Positions 1-6,024 are shown, counted from the first letter of the stretch. The stretch is 7,579 nt of DNA from Candidatus Geothermarchaeota archaeon (GCA_015522055.1 WAMZ01000044.1:1-7579); one strand, 5' to 3'. Numbers and translations are program-made. The notes: generated from the letters alone by a model not told the origin.

Positions 1-1
1 G

Positions 2-1927
2 TTAAGTAGAATATCGGTATTGGTGTTACTTTGTACTATGGTTCTAACTGTAGCGCCTGCCTATTCCCAGGATACTGTGGAGGTTAATCAGGCTGGGGAG
101 TTTATGGGTATTAGGGTAGTCGATATGACCCATTCTATCCAGAATGGGATCCCCATATTCTTCGATATATTCGATGGCCTTGAGACCGTGGCTACTGTTG
201 AGGCTTCAGGTTATTATATGAATTTGTTGAGGATGACTGAGCACACCTCGACCCATATGGATGCCCCCGCCCACTTTGTTGAGGGGAGGTGGACCGTTGA
301 TCAGATTCCATTGGAGCATTTATATGGTGTCGCGGCCGTTATGGATGCTAGGCCATATATAACGGGGCCTAACGATACGATAACCGTTGATGAGTTGATG
401 GAGTGGGAGGAGAGGACGGGTATAGAGATTCCGGAGGGCGGGATACTATTTGTATATACCGGGTGGTCAGACTACTGGGGGACCTATAATTCATGGGATG
501 AGTATATGGATGTTACTGGTGGAGGCTTCCCGGGCTTCGGGGTCGATGCCGCTGACTACCTCATATCGAAGGGCGTGATAGGTGTAGGTATAGACACCTT
601 GAGCATAGATCCAGCTCCCTCAACGACATTCGACTTCCATGTCAAGCTTTTAGGGACGAATGCCTGGGCTATTGAGAACCTATATGTACCTGAGGAGCTG
701 CTGGACAGAGTAGTATTTGTTGTTGTGGCGCCGATGAAGATTAAGGCAGGCTCCGGCGCCCCGACACGTGTATGGGCTTTCTATGATCCATCTGCAACTG
801 ATGTTAGAGTCCAGTATCTGCTGGCCAATTTATTCAAGTTTGCCTTTGACCAGTCAATTAAATATGACTTGACATGGCCCATTGAGAATGGTATCCCGAT
901 ATTCTTCAATATATTCGGTGGCTTCAGTAACTTGGCGACTATCGAGGAGCTGGGATACTATATAAATTGGCTTGAGATGACTGAGCATACATCTACCCAT
1001 ATAGATGCCCCGGGGCATTTTGTTAGCGGTGTATGGACGATAGATGAGATACCGCTGGATAGGCTTATGGGCCGTGCAGTCATAATGGATATGCGTTGGG
1101 CTATCACCGATCCAAATGACACCGTTTCACTGGAGGAGATTATGGAGTGGCAATACAGGACTGGTATATCGATCTCCAGAGGAGATATACTGTTAGTCTA
1201 TACTGGATGGGGTGATCACTGGGGGCTATATAGTGAGTGGGCCCAGTATATGGATGTTACTGGTGGTGGGTTCCCAGGGTATGACATCGATGCAGCCGAC
1301 TACCTAATAGGTAGAGGCGTATCTGCAACCGGTATTGACACGCTAAGTATAGATCCAGCGCCATCAATGACATTCGATTTCCACGTATCTGTCTTGGGTG
1401 AGAATATATATGGGGTTGAGAATGTCGGTATAACCTCTAATAGCCCATTGCTCAATAAAACTGCATTCGTGATTATGATGCCTCTATTGGTTAGGGATGG
1501 CTCAGGAGGCCCTGTCAGAATATATGCATTCGAGAACCTCGACCTATCATCCACTATCAATCTATATCGTGTGTTGAAGTCGGTCTATGAGGATGAGGCC
1601 GCCCTAAGACAGTCTATCGAGGCCCAAAGTCAGTTGATAAGTGGATTGGAGTCGGCGTTGGAGTCGCTTGGGGATAGGGTTGATGCATTGAGCGCCAGTC
1701 TAGACTCACTATCGAGTGACCTCCAAGGGTTGAGGGATAGTATGAATAATGAGCTAAAGGGGATTAGGGACGCGATACAAGAGATGGATGAGGCGGTTAA
1801 GTCCAGTTTATCGGGCCTAGAGTCTGGATTGAGTGGTGTATCTACGTATAGTTATTTGGCCACTGGATTAGCGTTGGTGTCGCTTCTGATAGCGATATAT
1901 GTCGTGGTATCTGGCAGGAGGCCTTGA
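2..1927 (+). CDS. Secreted, membrane-anchored tandem cyclase (kynurenine formamidase-like) protein, 5' partial
   Basis: Two cyclase-family domains (metal-dependent hydrolases of the kynurenine formamidase/isatin hydrolase type) lie in one polypeptide. Numbered from the TTG at base 20, copy 1 spans about 33-256 and copy 2 about 281-504. Each has the family motif, HTSTHMDAPAH (75-85) and HTSTHIDAPGH (323-333), giving H75/H79/D81 and H323/H327/D329, and later the His and Glu of the active site (H207/E219 and H455/E467). Residues 516-605 are a predicted coiled coil, 612-630 a membrane helix, and SGRRP a short cytosolic end. The frame stays open to the window edge and reads LSRISVLVLLCTMVLTVAPAYSQ in two stretches, LSRISVLVLLC then TMVLTVAPAYSQ, a signal peptide whose Met is probably upstream; the internal TTG at 20 would cut off its basic start. 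The enzyme is therefore likely outside the cell on a stalk. The fold is confident; the substrate is unknown. The gene is convergent with the DUF6794-like gene. Confidence 0.88.
   Translation, partial: LSRISVLVLLCTMVLTVAPAYSQDTVEVNQAGEFMGIRVVDMTHSIQNGIPIFFDIFDGLETVATVEASGYYMNLLRMTEHTSTHMDAPAHFVEGRWTVDQIPLEHLYGVAAVMDARPYITGPNDTITVDELMEWEERTGIEIPEGGILFVYTGWSDYWGTYNSWDEYMDVTGGGFPGFGVDAADYLISKGVIGVGIDTLSIDPAPSTTFDFHVKLLGTNAWAIENLYVPEELLDRVVFVVVAPMKIKAGSGAPTRVWAFYDPSATDVRVQYLLANLFKFAFDQSIKYDLTWPIENGIPIFFNIFGGFSNLATIEELGYYINWLEMTEHTSTHIDAPGHFVSGVWTIDEIPLDRLMGRAVIMDMRWAITDPNDTVSLEEIMEWQYRTGISISRGDILLVYTGWGDHWGLYSEWAQYMDVTGGGFPGYDIDAADYLIGRGVSATGIDTLSIDPAPSMTFDFHVSVLGENIYGVENVGITSNSPLLNKTAFVIMMPLLVRDGSGGPVRIYAFENLDLSSTINLYRVLKSVYEDEAALRQSIEAQSQLISGLESALESLGDRVDALSASLDSLSSDLQGLRDSMNNELKGIRDAIQEMDEAVKSSLSGLESGLSGVSTYSYLATGLALVSLLIAIYVVVSGRRP
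116..787 (+). repeat. Intragenic duplication, cyclase domain copy 1
   Basis: First of two in-frame domain copies. From D35 to E219 it aligns without any gap to the second copy at a constant offset of 248 residues (744 bases); by hand count about 118 of 185 residues are identical. Blocks such as YMDVTGGGFPG and IDTLSIDPAPS are the same in both, and some of the DNA beneath them is also the same. Confidence 0.85.
860..1531 (+). repeat. Intragenic duplication, cyclase domain copy 2
   Basis: Second domain copy. All putative metal ligands are kept (H323, H327, D329, H455, E467). The early family motif D-x-T-H reads DLTW here and DMTH in copy 1, so H38 of copy 1 corresponds to W286. After E467 a two-residue insertion breaks the register with copy 1. 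Confidence 0.85.
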
Positions 1928-1949
1928 TAGAGTATCCCGACACAATCTC

Positions 1950-1977
1950 CCTTTTTATCTTTATGATTATAGTTTTT
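1950..1977 (+). terminator. T-rich terminator after the tandem cyclase gene
   Basis: Two T5 runs, at 1952-1956 and 1973-1977, follow the stop codon by about 25 and 46 bases with no GC-rich hairpin. This is the usual look of archaeal oligo-T termination. The first run sits in CTTTTTATCT, a 10-mer found again after gene 5. Confidence 0.5.
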
Positions 1978-2000
1978 AGCCAAGGAAGAAATGTTATCCG

Positions 2001-2426
2001 CTAGTCAATATATTCTTCATGTATATAGATTGTCTTCTTTAATTGGATCTTTTCATGGTCTGATGGTTTGTAACACTCTCTTCTAAACCTATACCATAGG
2101 CTATCCATAATTATGCCGGATGCCTCGTCAGCCATAAGGGCATTTAACTCTCTCATTATCTTACTGTCTTTCCTCCATAGTCCGAAGCAATTTCTAATAT
2201 ATAGGCCTAGTGTAAAGTGGTATTTAGCTGAGAATACTAGGGGATGCATATGGATGACCTTTCTCCCAAACTCACAGCCCAATATCCTAAACAATATATC
2301 TACAGCCTCGTCTACACCCTTTGGCACCCTATCGTCCCTACAGTACTCCATAAGTTTCACTATGGTAGAACTATTAATTTCTTCCAAGGACATCCCTTCC
2401 TCCCTATCCATGTCTATATTAATCAT
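2001..2426 (-). CDS. DUF6794-like small protein
   Basis: A 141-residue soluble protein with no signal peptide or membrane helix. The central HFTLGLYIRNCFGLW (70-84), followed by DEASGIIMDSLW (100-111), fits the pattern I know for the DUF6794 family (an H-x-LG-x-IRN-x-FGLW core, then a D-x-S-x-II-x-LW helix). The segment DDRVPKGVDEAVDIL before it also matches the family's 'P-x-x-x-x-EAV' start. Function of the family is not known. Two starts are possible: ATG at 2426, or ATG at 2393 (MSLEEI), which has GGAGG five bases upstream and would lie about 50 bases from the TATA-like box; the second is attractive because residues 1-11 add nothing to the family match. The frames on the opposite strand here look like shadows. 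The gene is convergent with gene 1 and divergent from gene 3. Confidence 0.75.
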   Translation of the reverse strand: MINIDMDREEGMSLEEINSSTIVKLMEYCRDDRVPKGVDEAVDILFRILGCEFGRKVIHMHPLVFSAKYHFTLGLYIRNCFGLWRKDSKIMRELNALMADEASGIIMDSLWYRFRRECYKPSDHEKIQLKKTIYIHEEYID

Positions 2427-2440
2427 AATCAGTGGATCCG

Positions 2441-2450
2441 GATTTATTAG
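2441..2450 (-). promoter_or_regulatory. TATA-like box for the DUF6794-like gene
   Basis: On the minus strand this reads CTAATAAATC. Transcription starting about 25 bases on would fall near 2420, which favours translation from ATG 2393 with its GGAGG, or from ATG 2411, over ATG 2426. Confidence 0.35.
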
Positions 2451-2453
2451 AGT

Positions 2454-2507
2454 CGTTTTGCTGGAGATGTCCTAAATTGTTACATCGCAGTTTAAGTCTC
2501 CAAAACG
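2454..2507. repeat. Imperfect inverted repeat between divergent genes 2 and 3
   Basis: The left arm CGTTTTGCTGGAGA (2454-2467) pairs with the right arm TCTCCAAAACG (2497-2507) over 11 base pairs with a three-base bulge; TAAA (2473-2476) and TTTA (2491-2494) can extend the stem. It lies directly upstream of the minus-strand TATA-like box. It may be a regulator site or an RNA stem. Confidence 0.35.
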
Positions 2508-2547
2508 GTTTTATGTAGAATTTAGTATTATGTGGACTTGGGTGTAT

Positions 2548-2564
2548 CTTAGGCTTAGGCTAAG
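2548..2564. repeat. CTTAGG tandem copies with a small palindrome
   Basis: The stretch CTTAGGCTTAGGCTAAG holds two direct CTTAGG units and ends in the palindrome CTTAG-G-CTAAG (2554-2564). It is about 25-30 bases upstream of the TATA-like box for the 128-residue gene, a place where archaeal activators often bind. Function is inferred from position only. Confidence 0.3.
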
Positions 2565-2580
2565 TCGGTTACGGAATAGG

Positions 2581-2596
2581 AAAATACATTTATCTC
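2581..2596 (+). promoter_or_regulatory. TATA-like element for the 128-residue gene
   Basis: An A/T-rich element containing AAAATACATTTATC lies 17-32 bases before ATG 2613. Depending on which part is the box, transcription would begin near 2610-2617, giving a leaderless mRNA from ATG 2613 or a very short leader before ATG 2631. Confidence 0.4.
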
Positions 2597-2612
2597 AGAA
2601 CTGTTTAGTGGG

Positions 2613-2999
2613 ATGAATTGTATATCGAGTATGGACCATGAGGCGGCCACCGAACTGGTGAGATTGATCCTTGGAGGGATGTGTAAGGTCCATTACCCGG
2701 GTCGGAGAATCTATGTCTGGACCAGGGCCAGGGTTAACGGCAGTAATGTAGTTTTTATAAGAGATGTTGTGGAGGGCTTCCGTGATAAGGGGTTGATACC
2801 TATTGATAAAATTGATGCAGCGTTCAAGTTCCCCTTCGTCGTTTTCTGTGACATCAATTTTGTTGATGAGGCTGTTGCGGAGGTATTCATGGTCATGTAC
2901 TTCCTCAATAATTACGAGCCGCTGGGTATAAAGCTGAGATTTGCTAGAGAGGCTGGCGACTGGTCAGCCGAGGACCTAAAGATAGTCCTGGTTGGATAA
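2613..2999 (+). CDS. Hypothetical 128-residue protein, unrecognised
   Basis: I do not recognise this protein. It appears soluble and mixed alpha/beta: a first helix (about 8-23), beta stretches KVHYPGRRIYVWTRARV (25-41) and NVVFIRDVV, a charged helix, then the hydrophobic strand FKFPFVVFCDINF, helix VDEAVAEVFMVMYFLNNY, and a closing strand ending KIVLVG. No signal peptide, membrane helix or metal-site motif is evident. The coding case rests on its own promoter-like element, a length free of stops, amphipathic pattern and a T5 run after the stop. The start could also be ATG 2631 (MDHEAATEL), which drops six residues of uncertain value. It is divergent from the DUF6794-like gene and convergent with the nucleotidyltransferase. 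Confidence 0.65.
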   Translation: MNCISSMDHEAATELVRLILGGMCKVHYPGRRIYVWTRARVNGSNVVFIRDVVEGFRDKGLIPIDKIDAAFKFPFVVFCDINFVDEAVAEVFMVMYFLNNYEPLGIKLRFAREAGDWSAEDLKIVLVG

Positions 3000-3010
3000 A
3001 AGACTTGGGA

Positions 3011-3020
3011 GGATTTTTGG
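3011..3020 (+). terminator. T5 run after the 128-residue gene
   Basis: GGATTTTTGG lies 12 bases after the stop codon and has a T5 run (3014-3018) on the coding strand. It fits a weak archaeal oligo-T terminator between convergent genes. Confidence 0.3.
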
Positions 3021-3068
3021 GAGTGGCGGGGCTTCACCAGCATCCTAGTTGAATATAGATACATGATT

Positions 3069-3800
3069 CTAAATTTGTCCCCATGGGATGGTTTCCATAA
3101 TCTTCTCGACCCTGCTTTTGATGAATTTATATAGATGTTGATTACTGTATGGCTGTTCCCTGCCTTTGAGGTATGCTTGATAAATCTGGAGGGCCTGTTG
3201 GTCGCCCATTCTCTCTAGAGTAGCGACTATATGTCTTTTATTTAGCGTCTTCTTCTCTATCCAGACTATTAACCTTGCGGTTTCACCCGCTACTATATGC
3301 ATCATCCTATTGTCACCCTTCTCTAGATAGTGTTGGGCTAGGTTGAGGAGGTGTCCACACCTCCATCTAATTATTCTATTCCACCTATATTTTGGGAGCA
3401 TATCGATGATGTCCTCTCCATATACAACTAAGTGATGCCTCCTGAAGTCCTCCTGATATACGGTTAGGAATTTATATGGATATCCCATGAATAGGGGGTC
3501 CTCAAGGTTCTCTAGATACTCCCAGGCAAGGTCTACTTCACACACATCTATATCCCTACATGCACGAGTCAATATCTCCTTAAGCTCAGATACTATCCCC
3601 TCGTTATACACGACTGCAAAGAAGTCTATATCACTAACCTTTGGAATATAGTCACATCTAATAACCGATCCATATAGGATTAGGGAATATAGGTCTTTAC
3701 GACCCTTCCAACCAGATATATCACTTAATATCCTATCCGATATTTTATTCACAAGTCTCTTATCCATCAATAATACAATATTGCTGTATTTTATACTCAT
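3069..3800 (-). CDS. Nucleotidyltransferase domain protein (polymerase-beta fold) with helical C-terminal domain
   Basis: The N-terminal half carries the signature of polymerase-beta-type nucleotidyltransferases: LILYGSVIR (40-48) with G44-S45, then SDIDFFAVV (56-64) with catalytic Asp57 and Asp59. The third carboxylate is probably D90 (or E88) in the strand DVCEVDL. YGED (127-130) before a helical region recalls aminoglycoside-adenylyltransferase-like proteins. The rest (about 135-240) is helical, of the kind that binds substrate in KNTase/HEPN-like relatives. Such enzymes move a nucleotide from NTP to a small molecule, protein or RNA; the acceptor here is unknown. At 243 residues it is longer than stand-alone MNT antitoxins (about 100-130). 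The start may be ATG 3800 or ATG 3767 (MDKRLVNK), since a TATA-like sequence lies only 6-17 bases before 3800. It is convergent with gene 3 and divergent from gene 5. Confidence 0.85.
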   Translation of the reverse strand: MSIKYSNIVLLMDKRLVNKISDRILSDISGWKGRKDLYSLILYGSVIRCDYIPKVSDIDFFAVVYNEGIVSELKEILTRACRDIDVCEVDLAWEYLENLEDPLFMGYPYKFLTVYQEDFRRHHLVVYGEDIIDMLPKYRWNRIIRWRCGHLLNLAQHYLEKGDNRMMHIVAGETARLIVWIEKKTLNKRHIVATLERMGDQQALQIYQAYLKGREQPYSNQHLYKFIKSRVEKIMETIPWGQI

Positions 3801-3805
3801 AGTTT

Positions 3806-3817
3806 CGATATATATCG
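3806..3817. promoter_or_regulatory. Perfect 12-bp palindrome and TATA-like site near the nucleotidyltransferase start
   Basis: CGATATATATCG is identical to its reverse complement. If used as a TATA box on the minus strand, transcription would start near 3786, inside the longer frame, favouring ATG 3767. A second candidate, AGTATATAGA on the minus strand (3831-3840), would instead give a roughly 10-base leader before ATG 3800. Confidence 0.35.
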
Positions 3818-3895
3818 GGGCCGGGCTGAATCTATATACTTACTCGATGCTATGTTGGTGTATATATGTGGTATATTGAATTATAACTATTCCAT

Positions 3896-3905
3896 CCATA
3901 TATGG
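3896..3905. repeat. 10-bp palindrome in the divergent promoter region
   Basis: CCATATATGG is a perfect palindrome, about 35 bases upstream of the TATA box of gene 5. In an A/T-rich region such a site can arise by chance, so it is only a candidate regulator site. Confidence 0.25.
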
Positions 3906-3936
3906 GGCTACACTTAATTTTCCTCCCACCCATATT

Positions 3937-3952
3937 ATTTATTTAAAATATC
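3937..3952 (+). promoter_or_regulatory. TATA box for the surface repeat protein gene
   Basis: The A/T block ATTTATTTAAAATATC, with core TTTAAA centred near 3945, sits 28 bases before ATG 3973. That is the expected distance for a leaderless crenarchaeal transcript starting at or just before the ATG, and it argues against the GTG at 3964. Confidence 0.6.
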
Positions 3953-3954
3953 CG

Positions 3955-3979
3955 GTTGCTTGGGTGGATCCCATGCAAC
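3955..3979. repeat. 25-bp interrupted palindrome over the transcription/translation start of gene 5
   Basis: The arms GTTGCTTGGG (3955-3964) and CCCATGCAAC (3970-3979) match as an inverted repeat in nine of ten positions, around the five-base centre TGGAT. The ATG (3973-3975) lies in the right arm. It is placed where a bound protein would block initiation. Confidence 0.5.
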
Positions 3980-5934
3980 GAATTAACGCCATCCTTCTTC
4001 TAATGCTATTTATATCAGTTTTATCCCTCGGATATATCGAGGCTCGATCTGCTCCGGACCTGGTTCCAGTAGCGAATGCCGATATCACTCTATACTATAA
4101 TGACGGCTCTATCCTGCAAGTGTCTACGGATGAGAATGGAGAGTTTAGGGGTCTTGTAAGACCCGGCCTATATGATAGGATTGATGTTAGCGGCCCGACG
4201 ATCGAGACCTTCACGCTTGCCTCTGTTAACATAGACTCTACCAATAATTTGGTTGAGCTGGTGGTGAATGAGTCGCTGTGGCTTGGTGGATATGTCACCG
4301 TAGATGGTAGCCCGGGAAGAAGTATATTATTAAGTGGACCTACAACGGTGTATGCAGATTCGGATGGCAAGTATGCTATGCCATTGGATGGGGTTTACTC
4401 CTTCCTAGCCTCATATGGTACGCCACCCATAGACTACCTTGGCTACTGGAGGATATATAGTAATATATCGGGTTGGAGTGAAGCATTTGGATTCCAGCTC
4501 CCACCATATACTTTAATAGATGGGTATCCAATAAACCCAAGCAAAGCCGTTTATCGGCAGGAGTTCATAGACCTCACGGGATATCCGGGTAGAGGCCTAA
4601 TTATGCAGAACATTTCCCTACAGGGTAGTCTAAGGGTTAGTGGGGTTATTACAGACGAGTTCGGAGCACCTATTTCAAATGCTGTTATATACATATTCCC
4701 GGCGTCTGGGGCGTATCCAGGTGGCTATGCGGTGACAGATGGTTCAGGTAGATATGTTGTGGATGTCAATATAGCTCCAAATGAGGTTTATAATATACAG
4801 GTGGTGGCTGAGGGCTATATATTTTTCAACTCATCCTTTAGACCGAGTGGTGACTTTATATTTGATATCCAATTGGCTAGGTCTACGGTGATTAGGGGCC
4901 ACGTTACCGATGCTAATGGGGCGCCCCTAAAGGATATTATTGTCTGGGCTGCTTCCAGCTCAGGCTGGAATGCCTATGCATTGACCGATGCAAATGGATA
5001 TTATGAGTTACCAACAGGGTTCGGGGTGGGTGACGAAGTTGTAATATATTACATAGACCGCGGTCTATGGATGTCCTCAGGCTTCTTGGCTGTGAAGGAT
5101 GTGAGCTTCACTGTCCAGCCAGGGGACAACATAGTAGATCTCGTATATGATATACCATCGATTACGGTTAGCGGTGTTGTGGATGATGTATTGAGGGATG
5201 GGTTGCTGGAGAGCGTCCGTATAAAGGTTCAGTTGAAGAGTAGTGAAGTGGCTTTCCCTCTCCCATCTATATCGGTTAATGTGGGGGGCGACGGTAGCTT
5301 TAACTTCAAGATACCTACATCCATAGTCTTCTTTGGTAGCCCTATTAATGTAACGGCTATAGATGTGGCTGTCGATGGCTGGTACTATTATCCTGACACC
5401 CCTGTAGCATCTGATGTACCGACAACCAGCGATATAAACCTGGGGACCATCTCCATAAATAGTTATCCATTGATAGAGGCCACGATTAGGGTTTATGTCG
5501 AGCGTAGTTTGATAACCTTACCGAACTTCAAGTATGAAATAGCCCTGGACTATATGGGGAGAGTATTCCCACTAACTATGGAGACAAACTCCTCTCTGGA
5601 GGGTGTCACGGCAATAGTGGCTCCCAACAACGGTAGTATAGTTATATCGGTAGTTGGCCCTACTGGTACGGAGGGGTATCTAAGGGTTACAATTGTAAAG
5701 GAGTTTTTGGGGCCACCATACACGATTTACATCGACGGGGCGCAAACTGGGTATAATGTCTTGGGTGAGAACGCTACACATATTACTATAGAACTTACAT
5801 ATCGCCATAGCCGCCACAATATTATGATAACATCTACGCAAGTGATCCCAGAGCTCCCTATAACTATTCAAGGTCTAGTAATTATGGTGTTAGCCTCCAT
5901 AACGATAGCCATCTTCATGAGGAAGTGGGTCTAA
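3973..5934 (+). CDS. Surface protein with carboxypeptidase-regulatory-like repeats and C-terminal membrane anchor
   Basis: Numbered from ATG 3973 (653 residues). A signal peptide (about 1-24, ending near GYIEA) leads into several beta-sandwich units of the CarboxypepD_reg type, known by 'G-V/H-T-D-x-x-G-x-P-x' then 'T-D-x-x-G-x-Y': about 32-75 (degenerate, STDENGEF), 221-302 (GVITDEFGAPISNAVIYI, VTDGSGRY), 305-392 (GHVTDANGAPLKDIIVW, LTDANGYY) and a weaker unit near 397-447 (GGDGSFNF). Eight N-x-S/T sequons suggest glycosylation. The end has IPELP (625-629), a membrane helix (about 631-648) and RKW, resembling PEF-CTERM-like or plain membrane tails. Such domains serve as structural or adhesive modules; no catalytic domain is seen. 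A GTG at 3964 would add three residues, but the TATA spacing and the GGTGG five bases before ATG 3973 favour the ATG. Gene 6 follows on the same strand. Confidence 0.85.
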   Translation: MQRINAILLLMLFISVLSLGYIEARSAPDLVPVANADITLYYNDGSILQVSTDENGEFRGLVRPGLYDRIDVSGPTIETFTLASVNIDSTNNLVELVVNESLWLGGYVTVDGSPGRSILLSGPTTVYADSDGKYAMPLDGVYSFLASYGTPPIDYLGYWRIYSNISGWSEAFGFQLPPYTLIDGYPINPSKAVYRQEFIDLTGYPGRGLIMQNISLQGSLRVSGVITDEFGAPISNAVIYIFPASGAYPGGYAVTDGSGRYVVDVNIAPNEVYNIQVVAEGYIFFNSSFRPSGDFIFDIQLARSTVIRGHVTDANGAPLKDIIVWAASSSGWNAYALTDANGYYELPTGFGVGDEVVIYYIDRGLWMSSGFLAVKDVSFTVQPGDNIVDLVYDIPSITVSGVVDDVLRDGLLESVRIKVQLKSSEVAFPLPSISVNVGGDGSFNFKIPTSIVFFGSPINVTAIDVAVDGWYYYPDTPVASDVPTTSDINLGTISINSYPLIEATIRVYVERSLITLPNFKYEIALDYMGRVFPLTMETNSSLEGVTAIVAPNNGSIVISVVGPTGTEGYLRVTIVKEFLGPPYTIYIDGAQTGYNVLGENATHITIELTYRHSRHNIMITSTQVIPELPITIQGLVIMVLASITIAIFMRKWV

Positions 5935-5953
5935 CCTATGGATCCACGCAAAT

Positions 5954-5964
5954 CCTTTTTATCT
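5954..5964 (+). terminator. T-rich terminator after the surface repeat protein gene
   Basis: CCTTTTTATCT lies 20 bases after the stop codon and contains the same CTTTTTATCT as the terminator of gene 1. It has no hairpin. It separates this gene from gene 6. The string could also pass for a TATA box, but the next start is over 100 bases away. Confidence 0.5.
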
Positions 5965-6012
5965 ATTATATATGGCTATGAATAATTTTCTGTTATCTGC
6001 TTATTCCAACCC

Positions 6013-6024
6013 CTCAATATTGAG
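6013..6024. promoter_or_regulatory. Perfect 12-bp palindrome upstream of the gene 6 promoter
   Basis: CTCAATATTGAG equals its reverse complement and ends about 18 bases before the TATA box at 6043. This is a common place for an archaeal Lrp- or MarR-type regulator to bind. No copy was noticed elsewhere in the window. Confidence 0.4.

Noticed and set aside
1300..1560. Minus-strand frame opposite the second cyclase copy
   Set aside because: It overlaps a well-supported coding domain entirely and has no family match, so it is a shadow.
2113..2475. Open frames of 120 and 68 codons on the plus strand opposite the DUF6794-like gene
   Set aside because: The minus-strand product matches a family pattern, while these plus-strand products are rich in Ser, Ile and Pro with no recognisable domain and no clear promoter.
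3020..3045. GC-richer segment between the convergent genes considered as part of a tRNA or other structured RNA
   Set aside because: No acceptor pairing, T-loop or anticodon arm can be fitted, and the whole gap is only 69 bases.
3351..3368. An R-x4-H motif (RWRCGH, residues 145-150) in the nucleotidyltransferase, like the HEPN RNase motif
   Set aside because: It lies in the first helix of the C-terminal domain and not in the later helix where HEPN RNases carry it, and a nearby basic-rich segment makes chance likely.
3831..3950. A/T-rich stretch with many TATA steps considered as a replication origin
   Set aside because: There are no repeated origin-recognition-box motifs, no GC-rich ends and no cdc6/orc gene in the window; the tracts are explained by promoters.
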